Shown: one piece after another, positions 26,443 through 36,123 of the stretch
How positions within the stretch are numbered: the first letter of the stretch is position 1
How the letters are laid out: every line of letters begins with the position of its first letter
Assembly: GCA_002292285.1 (NCBI GenBank)
Contig: DBBP01000008.1
Coordinates: 447,876 to 511,875 of the forward strand
Reading direction: 5' to 3'
Source: Proteobacteria bacterium UBA981
GTDB taxonomy: Bacteria; Pseudomonadota; Gammaproteobacteria; Ga0077536
Length of the DNA: 64,000 bases
Notes under the pieces: generated by a model
Database searches by the model: none
What the model was told of the DNA's origin: nothing
What the model saw: only the letters and a program-made list of their open reading frames with translations
Translations under genes and position numbers: made by a program

Positions 26443-27684
26443 ATGCACAGCATCGCGGCGGTGCGCCTGATGGGTGACGCGCCTGCTGACGAAGCAAACT
26501 TCAACTCGATTCCCTACATCATCCTGTTGTCGTTGATATTCGGGCTCGCAGCTTTCGGTACCGACATGTATCTGCCGGCTTTCCCGGCCATCCGTAACGC
26601 CTTCGACTCCAACCCGCAGGCCGTGCAATTCAGCTTATCGGTGTTTCTCTACGGTAACGCTGTAGGCCAGCTTATCTTTGGCCCGTTGTCCGATCGCTTC
26701 GGGCGCAAGCCCGTATTACTCGGCGGTCTGGCTACGTACAGCGCCGTCACTTTCGGCTGCGCGCTCGCCGTTGATATGTCGCAATTTCTGATTTTTCGGG
26801 CCCTGCAGGGTGCGGCATCCGCAAGCGGGCCGGTTCTTGTTCGCGCATTAATCAACGACCGCCTGAGGCGAACTGAAGCCGCGCAAATGCTCGCGCTCTT
26901 GACCGGCCTGATGGCTTTCGCCGCGATGTTTACCCCAATCATGGGCGGTTGGTTAGTCCAGCAATATAGCTGGCACTGGATCTTCTATGCCATTGGTAGC
27001 GTCGCTATGGCACTGGTAATCGCTGCGGCGTTCGGGGCCCCGGAGACCCATCCCCGGGCGCGTCGGCTAGTCGCATTGGGGCCGGCCGAAGTCGTCAAGG
27101 GCTATCTCGAAGTTGTCCGTAACAAACGCTTTTGGTGTTACGTCACAATTCCTTCGTTGATGTTCGCCGCTGTATTCAGCTATGTCGCAGTGAACAGTTT
27201 TTTGCTCATCGAAAAGCTCGGCATGTCCGAGCAAATGCAGGGCCTGACATATTCGGCGACTGCATTCGCATTCGTCACCGGATCTTTTGCCAGCAACCGC
27301 CTGGTGCGCATCGCTGGCATTGACCGGGCCATCGTGACGGGATTGGTGCTCGGTACAGTGAGTGCGCTCGCAGCCGTGGCGGCAAGTCTCACGCTGGATC
27401 TCTCGGTCGCACTGGTGGTTGTCCCAGCCCTGGGTCTGTTGTTCGCAACTGCGCTGCTCCTGCCCGTCGCGTTATCTGTTGCCGTGAGTTTGTTCCCTGA
27501 GCGGGCCGGTAGCGCCAGCGCCGTCGCCGGCTTCACGCAACTCGTTGCGGCCGGCATGGGTTCGGCAGTCAGTGGTTATCTTGTCGAACGCAGCATCCTG
27601 CCCTTGCATCTGCTGACACTTATTTGCTGCGTATCGGCAACCGCCGTCTGGTTTCTGTTCGCCCACACCAGACGCGACACCTGA
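26443..27684 (+). CDS. Bcr/CflA-type MFS multidrug efflux transporter
   Basis: 413 residues with 12 predicted transmembrane helices. It has MFS motif A between TM2 and TM3 (GPLSDRFGRKPVLLGG) and the TM1 signature FGTDMYLPAFPAI, typical of the Bcr/CflA drug:proton antiporter subfamily. It exports hydrophobic or cationic compounds across the inner membrane. The start could be the ATG at 26443 or the one at 26470 (MGDAPADE). The gene follows the amidohydrolase by 84 bp and may be co-transcribed, exporting a toxic substrate or product. Confidence 0.92.
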   Translation: MHSIAAVRLMGDAPADEANFNSIPYIILLSLIFGLAAFGTDMYLPAFPAIRNAFDSNPQAVQFSLSVFLYGNAVGQLIFGPLSDRFGRKPVLLGGLATYSAVTFGCALAVDMSQFLIFRALQGAASASGPVLVRALINDRLRRTEAAQMLALLTGLMAFAAMFTPIMGGWLVQQYSWHWIFYAIGSVAMALVIAAAFGAPETHPRARRLVALGPAEVVKGYLEVVRNKRFWCYVTIPSLMFAAVFSYVAVNSFLLIEKLGMSEQMQGLTYSATAFAFVTGSFASNRLVRIAGIDRAIVTGLVLGTVSALAAVAASLTLDLSVALVVVPALGLLFATALLLPVALSVAVSLFPERAGSASAVAGFTQLVAAGMGSAVSGYLVERSILPLHLLTLICCVSATAVWFLFAHTRRDT

Positions 27685-27814
27685 AGCCTCGCGAGCAGTT
27701 AATAAAACACCAACGAGTATGGACTCGCACTCATCTGTCTGGTTCATGGCTTTCGTCGCGCCGCCGCGTGACGTTTTGCAACCGTGCATCCGTGCGGCGT
27801 TTTGCGACGGTCTG

Positions 27815-28690
27815 CTACGTACCTGCGCCGGCGACCCGTTCGGCGATGGTGATTTGACGGCGCATTTCACGCAGCACGGGTTTCTCGATTAATTTTCCAT
27901 CGATTACAACCAAACCGGTATCTGCTCGCTCGAAAGCCTCGAGCACGCGGCGGGCGTGCCGAATAGCGTCTGCGTCTGGTGTAAAAACTTCGTTCAGAAT
28001 CGCTATCTGTGATGGGTGAATCGAACCTTTTCCGCTGAAACCCAGATCACGGGCCAGCTGCGCTTCAGTACGCATACCTGCCATATCTTGCAAATCGAGA
28101 TAAGGGACATCAATTGCATCGATGCCGGCATTTGCTGCGGCGTGGACGACCCGCGATCGCGCATACAGCAAGGGCTGCCAGGCATTCTTGCAGCGTAGTT
28201 CAGCGGCCATATCAACCCCGCCAAAAAACAGCGCGTCGATGCGCGAGCTGGCGAGCGCAATCTCGAACGCCGCCTCAAGGCCAGCATTCGTCTCGATAAT
28301 CACATGCAGCCGCGTGGCATGTCCGGCTTCATCAAGCAGTTCATCGAGGCTGCGCACTTCCTCGGGTGAAGTGACTTTCGGCAGCATCAGTGCGGGCGGC
28401 GGCGAGGCGGACCGCAGGACGGCGTGGACGTCCGCGATCCCGAAAGCGCTGCGCAAACAATTGATGCGGACAATGCGCTCGGTACCGTCATCGGCTTGCG
28501 GCTGCTCGAACAAAGCCAACCCGGCGAATCGGGCGGCCTCCTTGTCCTTGGGCGCGATGCCGTCTTCGAGCTCGACGCAAACGATATCCGCACCGCTTGC
28601 GAGCGCCTTGGGGTACATCTCCGGTTTGAGTCCGGGCGAGAAAATGAAACTGCGGCGCGGTTGGACAGACGCCTCGCTGGGTTGCTGCAT
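27815..28690 (-). CDS. HpcH/HpaI-family CoA ester lyase (CitE-like)
   Basis: 291 residues from the ATG at 28690, which has AGGA 8 nt upstream. Signatures of CitE/malyl-CoA-lyase proteins are RRSFIFSPGLKPEMYPKAL, VCVELEDGIAP (metal-binding Glu), LMLPKVTSPEE and the C-terminal GFSGKGSIHPSQI. These magnesium enzymes cleave or form carbon-carbon bonds in acyl-CoAs such as citramalyl-, malyl- or beta-methylmalyl-CoA. The MaoC-like gene is divergent 121 bp away, and a hydratase plus lyase would fit branched-dicarboxylate catabolism. Confidence 0.9.
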   Translation of the reverse strand: MQQPSEASVQPRRSFIFSPGLKPEMYPKALASGADIVCVELEDGIAPKDKEAARFAGLALFEQPQADDGTERIVRINCLRSAFGIADVHAVLRSASPPPALMLPKVTSPEEVRSLDELLDEAGHATRLHVIIETNAGLEAAFEIALASSRIDALFFGGVDMAAELRCKNAWQPLLYARSRVVHAAANAGIDAIDVPYLDLQDMAGMRTEAQLARDLGFSGKGSIHPSQIAILNEVFTPDADAIRHARRVLEAFERADTGLVVIDGKLIEKPVLREMRRQITIAERVAGAGT

Positions 28691-28811
28691 AGTCTTAATC
28701 CTGGCGTAGATATCGACACACCGAACGCGATGTCGTTTCGGTAAAGTCTGCCGGATCAACGACTCTCAAAGGAACGCTTGCGCCCGGCAGGATTCAGTAT
28801 ACTCACTCGGC

Positions 28812-29639
28812 ATGAATGCAACGCCAGAACTAATGCGCACAGTGACTGCGCACAACGATGCCACCGACAGTGGCAACCCCATGCATGACGACGCTGCGGC
28901 GCGCGCACTGAATTTCAAAGGTGGCCTGGTACCAGGCATCAATGTCGCCGGTTATATGACTCACCCGCTCGTCAGCCACTTCGGTGCACAGTGGCTAAGT
29001 AGCGGCACCATGCAGGTTCGGCTAAGACGACCGGTTTACGCAGGTGAGGTCGTCAATGTCAGCGCCGAGTTGCGCAGCGGCGATGGCGGTCAGGATGTTC
29101 TCGAGGTGCACGTGAGCAATCCCGCGGGGGAGGTATGCGCAGTTGGCCTTGGCGCCATGCACAGCGTCGGTGTGGTCGACAACGTTCCGGCTACCCCCAT
29201 CGCGGAATTTCGCGCGCTGCCTGCCGCACGCTGGCCCGCGGAGCGCGCCGATTTCGAGCGTGAAGTGACTCTTGGTAGCATCGATGCGTGCTTCGAACCC
29301 GGTGAAGCAAACGCGTATCTCAACGCCATGCAGGACGACCATCAGGATTATAAGGACGGGGTGACGCACCCGGCGTGGTTACTGCGCCAGGCTAATATCA
29401 TTGTCGACCGCAACTTCGACGTGGGTCCGTGGATTCATGTTTCCAGCGAGGTGCGTAATTTCGCGCCGGCGCGCATCGACGAGCGGGTCGAGATTCGCGC
29501 GCAAGTTGTCGATTTGTTTGAGAAAAAAGGGCACCAGTACGCTGATCTTGACGTTGCCCTGCTTGCGGAAGGGGATCCCGAACGGCCATTGATGCGTGTT
29601 CTGCACAGAGCTATCTACAAGATGGGTGGTCCGGTCTAG
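28812..29639 (+). CDS. MaoC-like hot-dog-fold protein (probable acyl-CoA hydratase)
   Basis: 275 residues. The N-terminal part has the hydratase-like block HNDATDSGNPMHDDAAA followed by FKGGLVPGINVAGYMTHPL, with Asp and His spaced as in R-hydratases. A second region (~150-275) looks like another hot-dog half, giving a double-hot-dog protein of the expected size. It probably hydrates an enoyl-CoA or an unusual unsaturated CoA thioester. The CitE-like lyase gene is divergent from it. Confidence 0.78.
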   Translation: MNATPELMRTVTAHNDATDSGNPMHDDAAARALNFKGGLVPGINVAGYMTHPLVSHFGAQWLSSGTMQVRLRRPVYAGEVVNVSAELRSGDGGQDVLEVHVSNPAGEVCAVGLGAMHSVGVVDNVPATPIAEFRALPAARWPAERADFEREVTLGSIDACFEPGEANAYLNAMQDDHQDYKDGVTHPAWLLRQANIIVDRNFDVGPWIHVSSEVRNFAPARIDERVEIRAQVVDLFEKKGHQYADLDVALLAEGDPERPLMRVLHRAIYKMGGPV

Positions 29640-29856
29640 CGTCCTTCAACGCGTTGCGATCAGATCCGGTAGATGATTCCCTGCATGTGTGATTATTGAT
29701 GGCGACAACAGGCCCTCGGGATATCGACTAGTAGCCCCAAAACATCGCCCTGGCCGGCAATAAACAAGTTTCGTATGCAACGCCCGGATTGACAACGGCA
29801 TGCTGCGCAATTTACGGTCGAACGGAACTACCAACTCACGTTCTGGATGATCTGTT

Positions 29857-30345
29857 ATGTCTACATCGCAAGCCCACATCACCGATGCAACCCAAGGCGC
29901 GTTTCAATTCGACGCCTCGACTGTCGATTGGGGAGACTTTTTCACCCCCGGCACCTTTTATCGAATTCTGAACGTCGATGTTGAAGCCGGCACGGCCGAT
30001 ATGATCGTCAAGTTCGAGCCGAACAGCCAGTGTATGTACCACCGGCATGCCGCAACCACCCAAACACTGGTGCTGCAAGGCGAACTGCGCGTGCGCGAAC
30101 AGTTGGACGGTAAGGAAGTCGTCAAGGTCAAACCGGCCGGCAGCTTTTCGGTCGGCGGTGAAGGTGAGGTCCACATCGAAGGCAGTGGCGACGAAGAGGC
30201 GATCATTTTCTTCGGCATGCGCACTGACACCGAGGTCATTTACGAACTGTTGAACGACGATCTGAGTTCACGCCGCGCAGTCACGGTCGCGGACTTTGAT
30301 ATCGACTGGCGCAAACGCTGGCCCGGCGATACTGCGGCCAGTTAA
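29857..30345 (+). CDS. Cupin-domain protein
   Basis: 162 residues, cytosolic. A single cupin barrel is seen with YHRHAATTQTLVLQGELRVRE (motif 1 His pair) and a weaker motif 2 (GEVHIEGSGDEEAIIFF). It resembles ChrR-like or acetylacetone-dioxygenase-like (2,4'-dihydroxyacetophenone dioxygenase type) cupins, but I cannot distinguish these by eye. It heads a run of small cupin, EthD and hydrolase genes. The enzyme class is open. Confidence 0.85.
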   Translation: MSTSQAHITDATQGAFQFDASTVDWGDFFTPGTFYRILNVDVEAGTADMIVKFEPNSQCMYHRHAATTQTLVLQGELRVREQLDGKEVVKVKPAGSFSVGGEGEVHIEGSGDEEAIIFFGMRTDTEVIYELLNDDLSSRRAVTVADFDIDWRKRWPGDTAAS

Positions 30346-30460
30346 TTCGCGTTCATTCGTACCCGGACCGGCGAGCGTTCGACGCCAGAAGGTGCCGCCG
30401 AACCGGCCTGCGTTCGTATCTCGACGGGCTTGTCGCCCCACTCAGAGCGAGGAGAGAAGC

Positions 30461-30832
30461 GTGTTTAAAGTGATGGTCATGATCAAGCGCAAACCCGGCA
30501 TGAGCATGGAAGATTTCATTGCCTATTACGAAAGTAATCATGCGCCGCTCGGGGCGAGCAAGGTGCCGAATCTGAAACGCTACGTGCGCCATTTCATCCG
30601 CCCATACGGTAATGACGTGTACGGCACCGACGACGAATCGTCCTACGATGTGCTGACCGAAATCTGGTTCGACGACCGGGCCGATTTCGAACGCGGCATG
30701 GCCTATCTGACTGAACCCGAAACCGCTGCCATTATCGGCGCCGACGAAGAAAATCTGTTCGACAAATCTTCCATTCGTTTCATGCTCATGGAAGATCATG
30801 AAACGGACCTCAATGCGGCGTCACCGAGCTAG
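30461..30832 (+). CDS. EthD-domain protein
   Basis: 123 residues from a GTG at 30461 with a strong GAGGAGAG site upstream. Typical EthD/dimeric ferredoxin-like-barrel pattern: VMVMIKRKPGMSMEDFIAYY, then ESNHAPLG and VLTEIWFDDRADFERGM. EthD proteins support cytochrome-P450 ether degradation, while relatives in polyketide pathways act as cyclases or decarboxylases. It follows the cupin gene by 115 bp. The long upstream in-frame extension (from 30296) overlaps the cupin gene and is rejected. Confidence 0.87.
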   Translation: MFKVMVMIKRKPGMSMEDFIAYYESNHAPLGASKVPNLKRYVRHFIRPYGNDVYGTDDESSYDVLTEIWFDDRADFERGMAYLTEPETAAIIGADEENLFDKSSIRFMLMEDHETDLNAASPS

Positions 30833-30862
30833 GCAAACCGCGCACAAGCGACTGCGCGGATT

Positions 30863-31234
30863 TCAGGCACCTGGCCTTTCGTCGTACATCACGCGCTCTT
30901 CGGAAATGAACGACAAGCAGCCATCAAGATCGATAAATTTGCGCTCGTCCGGTTTTATCTTTTCGAGATAGACAGGCTCGTTCAGCGCCTCATCCATCGA
31001 CTCCCGACTGTCGAACCATATTTCCCCTACCCCGTCGTAGTCACTGATATCGCCAAACAGCGAGCCCGCCTCAGCCGCGCCCGGCGCGCTGTGATGCTGA
31101 ACGTACTTACGCACGTGGCACATGAATTCAGGAACGCTTTTTACCAGCGGTGCGTGCTTGTCGTGCCAATACCGGGTGAACTCGTCTCTCGTCATATGTG
31201 GCGCGCGACGTACGAAAACTATCATTGTGATCAC
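30863..31234 (-). CDS. EthD-domain protein (second copy)
   Basis: 123 residues, again the EthD pattern: MITMIVFVRRAPHMTRDEFTRYW, HDKHAPLV, and DGVGEIWFDSRESMDEAL. It is convergent with the first EthD gene and the same length, but the two proteins differ widely, so they are probably paralogues with different substrates rather than a recent duplication. It has no close neighbour on its strand. Confidence 0.87.
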   Translation of the reverse strand: MITMIVFVRRAPHMTRDEFTRYWHDKHAPLVKSVPEFMCHVRKYVQHHSAPGAAEAGSLFGDISDYDGVGEIWFDSRESMDEALNEPVYLEKIKPDERKFIDLDGCLSFISEERVMYDERPGA

Positions 31235-31592
31235 GAATAAAACTCCCTGATTGAGTGTGTTGGTGCCTGGTCGAAACGACTGCAGTAGGAACCCATCGGA
31301 CCAGGTCGCCCGGCGAAATAGTTTAGTCTCATATAGTGGGCCAGCCAGGGTCCATCCATGAACCCGGTTGGACCCTCATTTGCGCCAGGTAATAGCCCGC
31401 TCCCGCTGGCCGCAGCGCGGCACGGCGCGGCACTTATTGCGCGCTGGCCCTTACAAAGTTGGCGAGTCAATCGCAGGCATCGGTGCAGCGTCTCGCAAAA
31501 CCAGCCGCACCGCAGGAATATTGGACGCCGATCATTCGCTGGTCCAAAATCACCCTACCCATCGATCACAATTACTCTTTCGGAGAGAACCC
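31235..31592. other. 358-bp divergent intergenic region
   Basis: Separates the leftward EthD gene from the rightward metallo-beta-lactamase-fold gene. Frames crossing it (from 31368) are extensions of the hydrolase ORF without protein-like composition. It should contain two promoters, but I cannot pick them out. Confidence 0.35.
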
Positions 31593-32459
31593 ATGCAATG
31601 GCAAATCGGCAGCATCAAGATTACGAAACTGGAAGAAGTTTTCTATCCCGAATTTCCCGGTTTGCTCCCCAATGTCACGCCGGAACTGGTGAAACAGGTT
31701 AAGTGGCTGTCCCCTCATTTCGTGTCACCTGCCGGACACCTCTCGCTCAGCATCCATACACTTATCGTTGAAACGCCAGAGGCAAAACTGGTGGTCGATA
31801 CGTGTATCGGCAATGATCGTAACGTCGAACCGTATGACGTCATGAGCATGATGTCGACAACCTACCTCGACGACATGCGCGCGCTTGGCTATCGGCCTGA
31901 AGACATTGACTACGTGTTGTGCACGCATTTGCATTTCGACCACGTCGGTTGGAATACGCGCCTGGAAAATGGCCGGTGGGTGCCTACTTTCCCGAAGGCG
32001 AAGTACCTGATGTCACAACGTGATCTCGATCTGTTCGGTTCTGTTAGTGAGCACGAGAAGGACGATTTTCTACAAATCCAACGACGTACCTACCAGGATG
32101 CCTTGCTACCGATCCTGGATGCGGGACTGGCGCGCCCCATCGAAGGCCCGGCCAAAGTGTGTGAAGGGGTCTGCCTGGTGCCGAGCCCAGGGCATAGTCC
32201 AGGCCATTGTTCTGTACTGCTCGAATCCAACGGTGAACAAGCCCTGATCACAGGCGATTTTCTCCACCACCCCATCCAGTGCTGGGATCCGCAGCTCTCG
32301 AGTGATGCCGACCACGACACCCCGGCCGCAATCGTCACTCGCAAGCGCATGTTTGAGGAATATGCCGATCGACCGGTTCTGATTATCGGCACGCACTTTG
32401 CCTCACCAACTGCGGGTCATTTTGTACGCGATGGCGAAGTCTATCGTTTTAACGTCTAG
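31593..32459 (+). CDS. Metallo-beta-lactamase-fold hydrolase (lactonase-like)
   Basis: 288 residues from the ATG at 31593, preceded by GGAGAG. The dinuclear zinc motif THLHFDHVGWNT supplies His112, His114, Asp116 and His117. Further ligands lie in SPGHSPGHCSVLL and ITGDFLHHP, with the last His near GTHFASPTAGHFV. The length and HLHxDHVGWNT form resemble AHL-lactonase/MBL-fold hydrolases of the AttM/AidC type. It probably opens a lactone or thioester in the cytosol. Quorum quenching is possible but unproven. Longer frames from 31368 are rejected. Confidence 0.88.
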   Translation: MQWQIGSIKITKLEEVFYPEFPGLLPNVTPELVKQVKWLSPHFVSPAGHLSLSIHTLIVETPEAKLVVDTCIGNDRNVEPYDVMSMMSTTYLDDMRALGYRPEDIDYVLCTHLHFDHVGWNTRLENGRWVPTFPKAKYLMSQRDLDLFGSVSEHEKDDFLQIQRRTYQDALLPILDAGLARPIEGPAKVCEGVCLVPSPGHSPGHCSVLLESNGEQALITGDFLHHPIQCWDPQLSSDADHDTPAAIVTRKRMFEEYADRPVLIIGTHFASPTAGHFVRDGEVYRFNV

Positions 32460-32736
32460 CACTGTTCAAGGGAACGAGGATGGCATCTTCGTAGTGGTAG
32501 CAGCCGGACGGCCGATTCGACCAGTCCAGGGGCGGCGATGAGCCTCAATCTCCTTGCCGTCTCTCGAACACGCCGCGGTTGTCCTAAGTGCAGCCGTCCC
32601 AACCACTACAGGCGATACGGCTTCACATGAGCAGGAGCATGCGCCTCCGGGATATCTCGTCCGATGGCGGGCAACCATGAATTGTCAGTAAACTAAGCGA
32701 TGACTACCCCGAGTTGGGAATACAGGAGACCCGAGA

Positions 32737-33372
32737 ATGGCTTTTGCAGAGCAAATCAAACGGAAGTATCCGACGCGCGCCGAAATGAGTACGCGTGTCG
32801 CTCGGTTTAAAGACCTGAAAGGCTTTGACGGCGGGCTGCCGGACAGCTACATGCCGTCTGCAATGCGCATCCTCTACAACGTCATCGGCTTTCAGCCGCC
32901 CGCAGGGGAAGACCATGGCGTGGTGTCGCCAGTCGGTGCTAAAGCGGCACGCATGTCCGCCATCAAGATTTCCGAGGGCTTTAATCTGGGTTATTGCGAA
33001 GCACTACCCGGCAAAGGCCCGATGATGCACAACCACGATACCAACGAAACGTTTATCTGCATGACCGGACGCTGGCGTGCCAGTTGGGAGAACGAGGACG
33101 GCACCATTGAGTCTGAAGATCTCGATCCACTCGACGTCATCTCATTTCCACCTGGGGCGATACGACGTTTCGAAAACGTCACAGACGGCCCGGCAGATGA
33201 GCATTCGGTGCTCATGTTCGTGATTGGCGGCGATTCTCCAGGCGCCGAGTTCAGCACCGAGGCGATGGCTGAAATTGATGCTTCAGGGGTCCTTGAAAAG
33301 CATCCAATTGATACAGAAAACGACGATTGGATTCAGCCCCACACCGATCCAAAAAAAGTTCGCGTCGCCTGA
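32737..33372 (+). CDS. Cupin-domain protein
   Basis: 211 residues with a central cupin: MMHNHDTNETFICMTGRWRASWE (motif 1, with two His and a Glu) and LDVISFPPGAIRRFENV (motif 2). The N-terminal ~70 residues (YPTRAEMSTRVARF, DSYMPSAMRIL) are a family-specific extension. An AGGAGA site precedes the ATG. Dioxygenase or isomerase activity is plausible; the substrate is unknown. It lies on the same strand as the MBL hydrolase, 277 bp downstream. Confidence 0.83.
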   Translation: MAFAEQIKRKYPTRAEMSTRVARFKDLKGFDGGLPDSYMPSAMRILYNVIGFQPPAGEDHGVVSPVGAKAARMSAIKISEGFNLGYCEALPGKGPMMHNHDTNETFICMTGRWRASWENEDGTIESEDLDPLDVISFPPGAIRRFENVTDGPADEHSVLMFVIGGDSPGAEFSTEAMAEIDASGVLEKHPIDTENDDWIQPHTDPKKVRVA

Positions 33373-33596
33373 GGTCGTACCTGACGCAGACGAATCCGAT
33401 AGCAAGCGCGCGACCCTAATTCGCCAGTAGATCGCTGCCGGGTGACGGCGTACTTTGCGCGGTCATCGCCGGTTACTGCGAGACGCCACCAACATTGTGA
33501 TGATGCTGTCCATGAATCAGAATTTGTACGGTCGCAGCGCGCTCGCGGCCAGTCCTGCGTGCGCCAACGCTGCCGGTCGGTAGCCGCACTTTTTCA

Positions 33597-35831
33597 ATGG
33601 ATCAAACACCCGTAAAAACTGACATCGTGCTGGTTGGCGGCGGCCATGCGCATGTCGAAGTGCTGCGCCGGTTTGGTATGCGCCCGGAACCCGGTGTACG
33701 CCTCACCATGATTAGCCGCGAAACCCTGACGCCTTATTCCGGCATGTTGCCGGGTCTCATTGCAGGACATTACAGCCACGCTGAGGCACATATCGATTTA
33801 GCTCCGCTCGCGAGCTTCGCCAATGCGCGGCTCTATCACGATGAAGTGATAGGGCTGGATCTCCTCACTCGCCAGATCGAGTGTCGCAATCGCCCGCCAG
33901 TGCGATTCGATTTGCTGAGCATTGATACGGGTTCGGCACCGTCACGGCTGGTGAGCGGCGCAGAACACCGAATCGTGCCGGTTAAACCGGTGAGTCATTT
34001 TTACGCCCATTGGCAAAAACTGCGCGAACGCGTTCGCACCAGTAATAAACCACTCTCGATAGGCGTCGTCGGCGCAGGCGCTGGCGGCGTTGAATTGCTG
34101 ATGGCCGTTCGCCATCGCCTGCTCCAGGATGTGCGTGAGCGCGACGCGTCGGCCAGGACTCCTATACTACCGTTGAGTTTCGAACTCATTACCAGCAGCG
34201 CCAGCATACTGCCCAGCCACAACCGGCGGGTACGGGCGCGCTATCACGCTGCCCTGGCGCAAGCGAACGTCCGGGTGACGACCGCCTTCGAAGTTGCGAC
34301 CGTCAGCGACACCGATATCAACGCCGCCGATGGTCGTAGCATCGAGCTGGACGAGGTGCTGTGGGTCACAACCGCGGCCGCGCCTGCCTGGCCGCGTGAG
34401 TCAGGGCTTGCGACCGATGAAGCGGGCTTCATTCGGGTCGACTCATGTTTACAAGCCGATGCATTCCCAGGTGTTTTCGCAGCCGGCGACATTGCTTCTG
34501 TTGATACGTATCCGCGCCCGAAATCGGGCGTTTTCGCTGTGCGCCAAGGGCCACCACTGGCGGAAAACTTGCGCCGCGCGAGTCGCGGTCAGCCTCTCAA
34601 ACCGTATCACCCACAGCGTCACTTCCTGTCGCTGATTTCAACCGGCGATCAATTCGCGGTGGCGTCGCGAGGCCCGTTCGCGCTGGCTGGCCATTGGGTG
34701 TGGCGCTGGAAGGATTTCATCGACAGACGGTTTATGGAGCGCTACGCGGATCTGCCGCAGATGGAAGCGGATCCTCATCAAGCTGATGACGATGCCCTCC
34801 TCGATACGATGCGCTGCGGTGGTTGCGGATCAAAAATAGGCGCAGAAATTCTTCACGAAGCTTTAACAGCACTCGCACCGCCCGGCCGCGAAGATGTTTT
34901 GATTGGATTACAACAGGCCGATGACGCCGCCGTCGTGCGCGTGCCGGCGGGCCACCTCGCTGTCCATACCGTAGACGCGTTCAAAAGCTTCATCGACGAC
35001 CCATGGATGCTCGGTCGAGTCGGTGCGGTTCATGGCCTGAGTGATATTTATGCGATGGGCGCCACGCCGCAAACTGCGCTGGCCATCGTGACGTTACCGT
35101 ACGGCAGCACTGAACGCATGCGTGATGACCTCGTCCAGATCATGCGCGGCGCGCTCGATATCCTCAACGAGGCTAATACGATTCTGGTTGGCGGCCACAC
35201 TGGCGAAGGCAGTGAGCTTGCGCTCGGATTCGCCATCAACGGGCACGTCGCTGAAGATCAGCTGGTGCGTAAACGCGGCGTACACGACGGCGACGCCATT
35301 ATTCTTACGCAGGCATTGGGAAGTGGTGTGTTGTTCGCGGCGGCAATGCGCGCACAGGCGAAAGCACTGTGGCTTGATGAAGCTCTCGCGGCGATGTCGA
35401 CGTCCAAAGCCGCTGCCGCCAATTGCTTCGCCATTCACGACGTGCATGCCATGACCGACGTTACGGGTTTTGGCTTGGTCGGGCATTTGCACGAAATGCT
35501 CGACGACCACGCCCAGCAGGGTGCCGAACTGTCAATTTCACGCTTGCCGATCTACCTCGGCGCCGAAGAGCTGGTTGCCGGTGACATCCTCAGCTCATTA
35601 CACAGCGAGAACCGACGCGCCGAACGGTTCGTCACCGCCGCGTCGCAAATTATGTTGTCTCCGCGCTATCAACTCGCCTTTGATCCGCAAACTGCCGGCG
35701 GGCTGCTCGCCACCGTGCCGGAATCACAAGCCCAATCTTGTGTTGCATCGTTACGCAATCTTGGTTATCAGGACAGCGTTGTCATTGGTCATGTTCGCAA
35801 CGGACTGAACGGCATTCACCTGTGCGAATGA
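33597..35831 (+). CDS. selD: Fusion of pyridine-nucleotide-disulfide oxidoreductase and selenide,water dikinase
   Basis: 744 residues in two parts. Residues 1-~390 are an FAD/NAD(P)-binding oxidoreductase of the NDH-2-like type (DIVLVGGGHAHVEVLRRFG at 9-27, IGVVGAGAGGVELLMA at 155-170, VFAAGDIA at 293-300). Residues ~403-744 are SelD, which makes selenophosphate from selenide and ATP. The active-site loop is RCGGCGSKIG, with the catalytic Cys410 and Lys413, and DDAAVV and GGHTGEGSE supply ATP/Mg ligands. Such fusions are known in several bacteria; the oxidoreductase may help reduce the selenium donor. selA, selB, selC and two selenoproteins lie nearby. Confidence 0.95.
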   Translation: MDQTPVKTDIVLVGGGHAHVEVLRRFGMRPEPGVRLTMISRETLTPYSGMLPGLIAGHYSHAEAHIDLAPLASFANARLYHDEVIGLDLLTRQIECRNRPPVRFDLLSIDTGSAPSRLVSGAEHRIVPVKPVSHFYAHWQKLRERVRTSNKPLSIGVVGAGAGGVELLMAVRHRLLQDVRERDASARTPILPLSFELITSSASILPSHNRRVRARYHAALAQANVRVTTAFEVATVSDTDINAADGRSIELDEVLWVTTAAAPAWPRESGLATDEAGFIRVDSCLQADAFPGVFAAGDIASVDTYPRPKSGVFAVRQGPPLAENLRRASRGQPLKPYHPQRHFLSLISTGDQFAVASRGPFALAGHWVWRWKDFIDRRFMERYADLPQMEADPHQADDDALLDTMRCGGCGSKIGAEILHEALTALAPPGREDVLIGLQQADDAAVVRVPAGHLAVHTVDAFKSFIDDPWMLGRVGAVHGLSDIYAMGATPQTALAIVTLPYGSTERMRDDLVQIMRGALDILNEANTILVGGHTGEGSELALGFAINGHVAEDQLVRKRGVHDGDAIILTQALGSGVLFAAAMRAQAKALWLDEALAAMSTSKAAAANCFAIHDVHAMTDVTGFGLVGHLHEMLDDHAQQGAELSISRLPIYLGAEELVAGDILSSLHSENRRAERFVTAASQIMLSPRYQLAFDPQTAGGLLATVPESQAQSCVASLRNLGYQDSVVIGHVRNGLNGIHLCE

Positions 35832-35850
35832 CCGCCCCATTTGCGCGGGT

Positions 35851-36123
35851 TTATCGCCGTCGATCCCAACGGCGGATATCGACACGTGCGAATAGTCCAT
35901 TGTTGAAATACGGTTCGTCAGCAAGGAACACGTCCAACTGTGCACGGGAGTCGCATTCGATGATGAGATGACTCCCAATCATCGTGTCATCAGCATCATC
36001 AAGCAGCGGACCAGCTGCGAAAATAATCGCGGCCTGAGCGTCGAGATACGCTCGGTGTTGGCGTCCCAATTGCTCGCGTATCGGACTGCCCGGCACGTCC
36101 AGAGCGTAAATTACAAAATACAT
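35851..36123 (-). CDS. YciI-like protein
   Basis: 90 residues from the ATG at 36123 (MYFVIYALDVPGSPIREQLG). The pattern of the YCII family is clear: RQHRAYLDAQAAIIFAAGPLLDDA, the conserved His-Asp region, then SHLIIECDSRAQLDVFLADEPYF. These ferredoxin-like-barrel proteins are small enzymes or accessory subunits, e.g. in chlorinated muconolactone catabolism. The longer frame to 36159 adds 12 unlikely residues. It is convergent with selD, and its link to selenium use is unknown. Confidence 0.85.
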   Translation of the reverse strand: MYFVIYALDVPGSPIREQLGRQHRAYLDAQAAIIFAAGPLLDDADDTMIGSHLIIECDSRAQLDVFLADEPYFNNGLFARVDIRRWDRRR

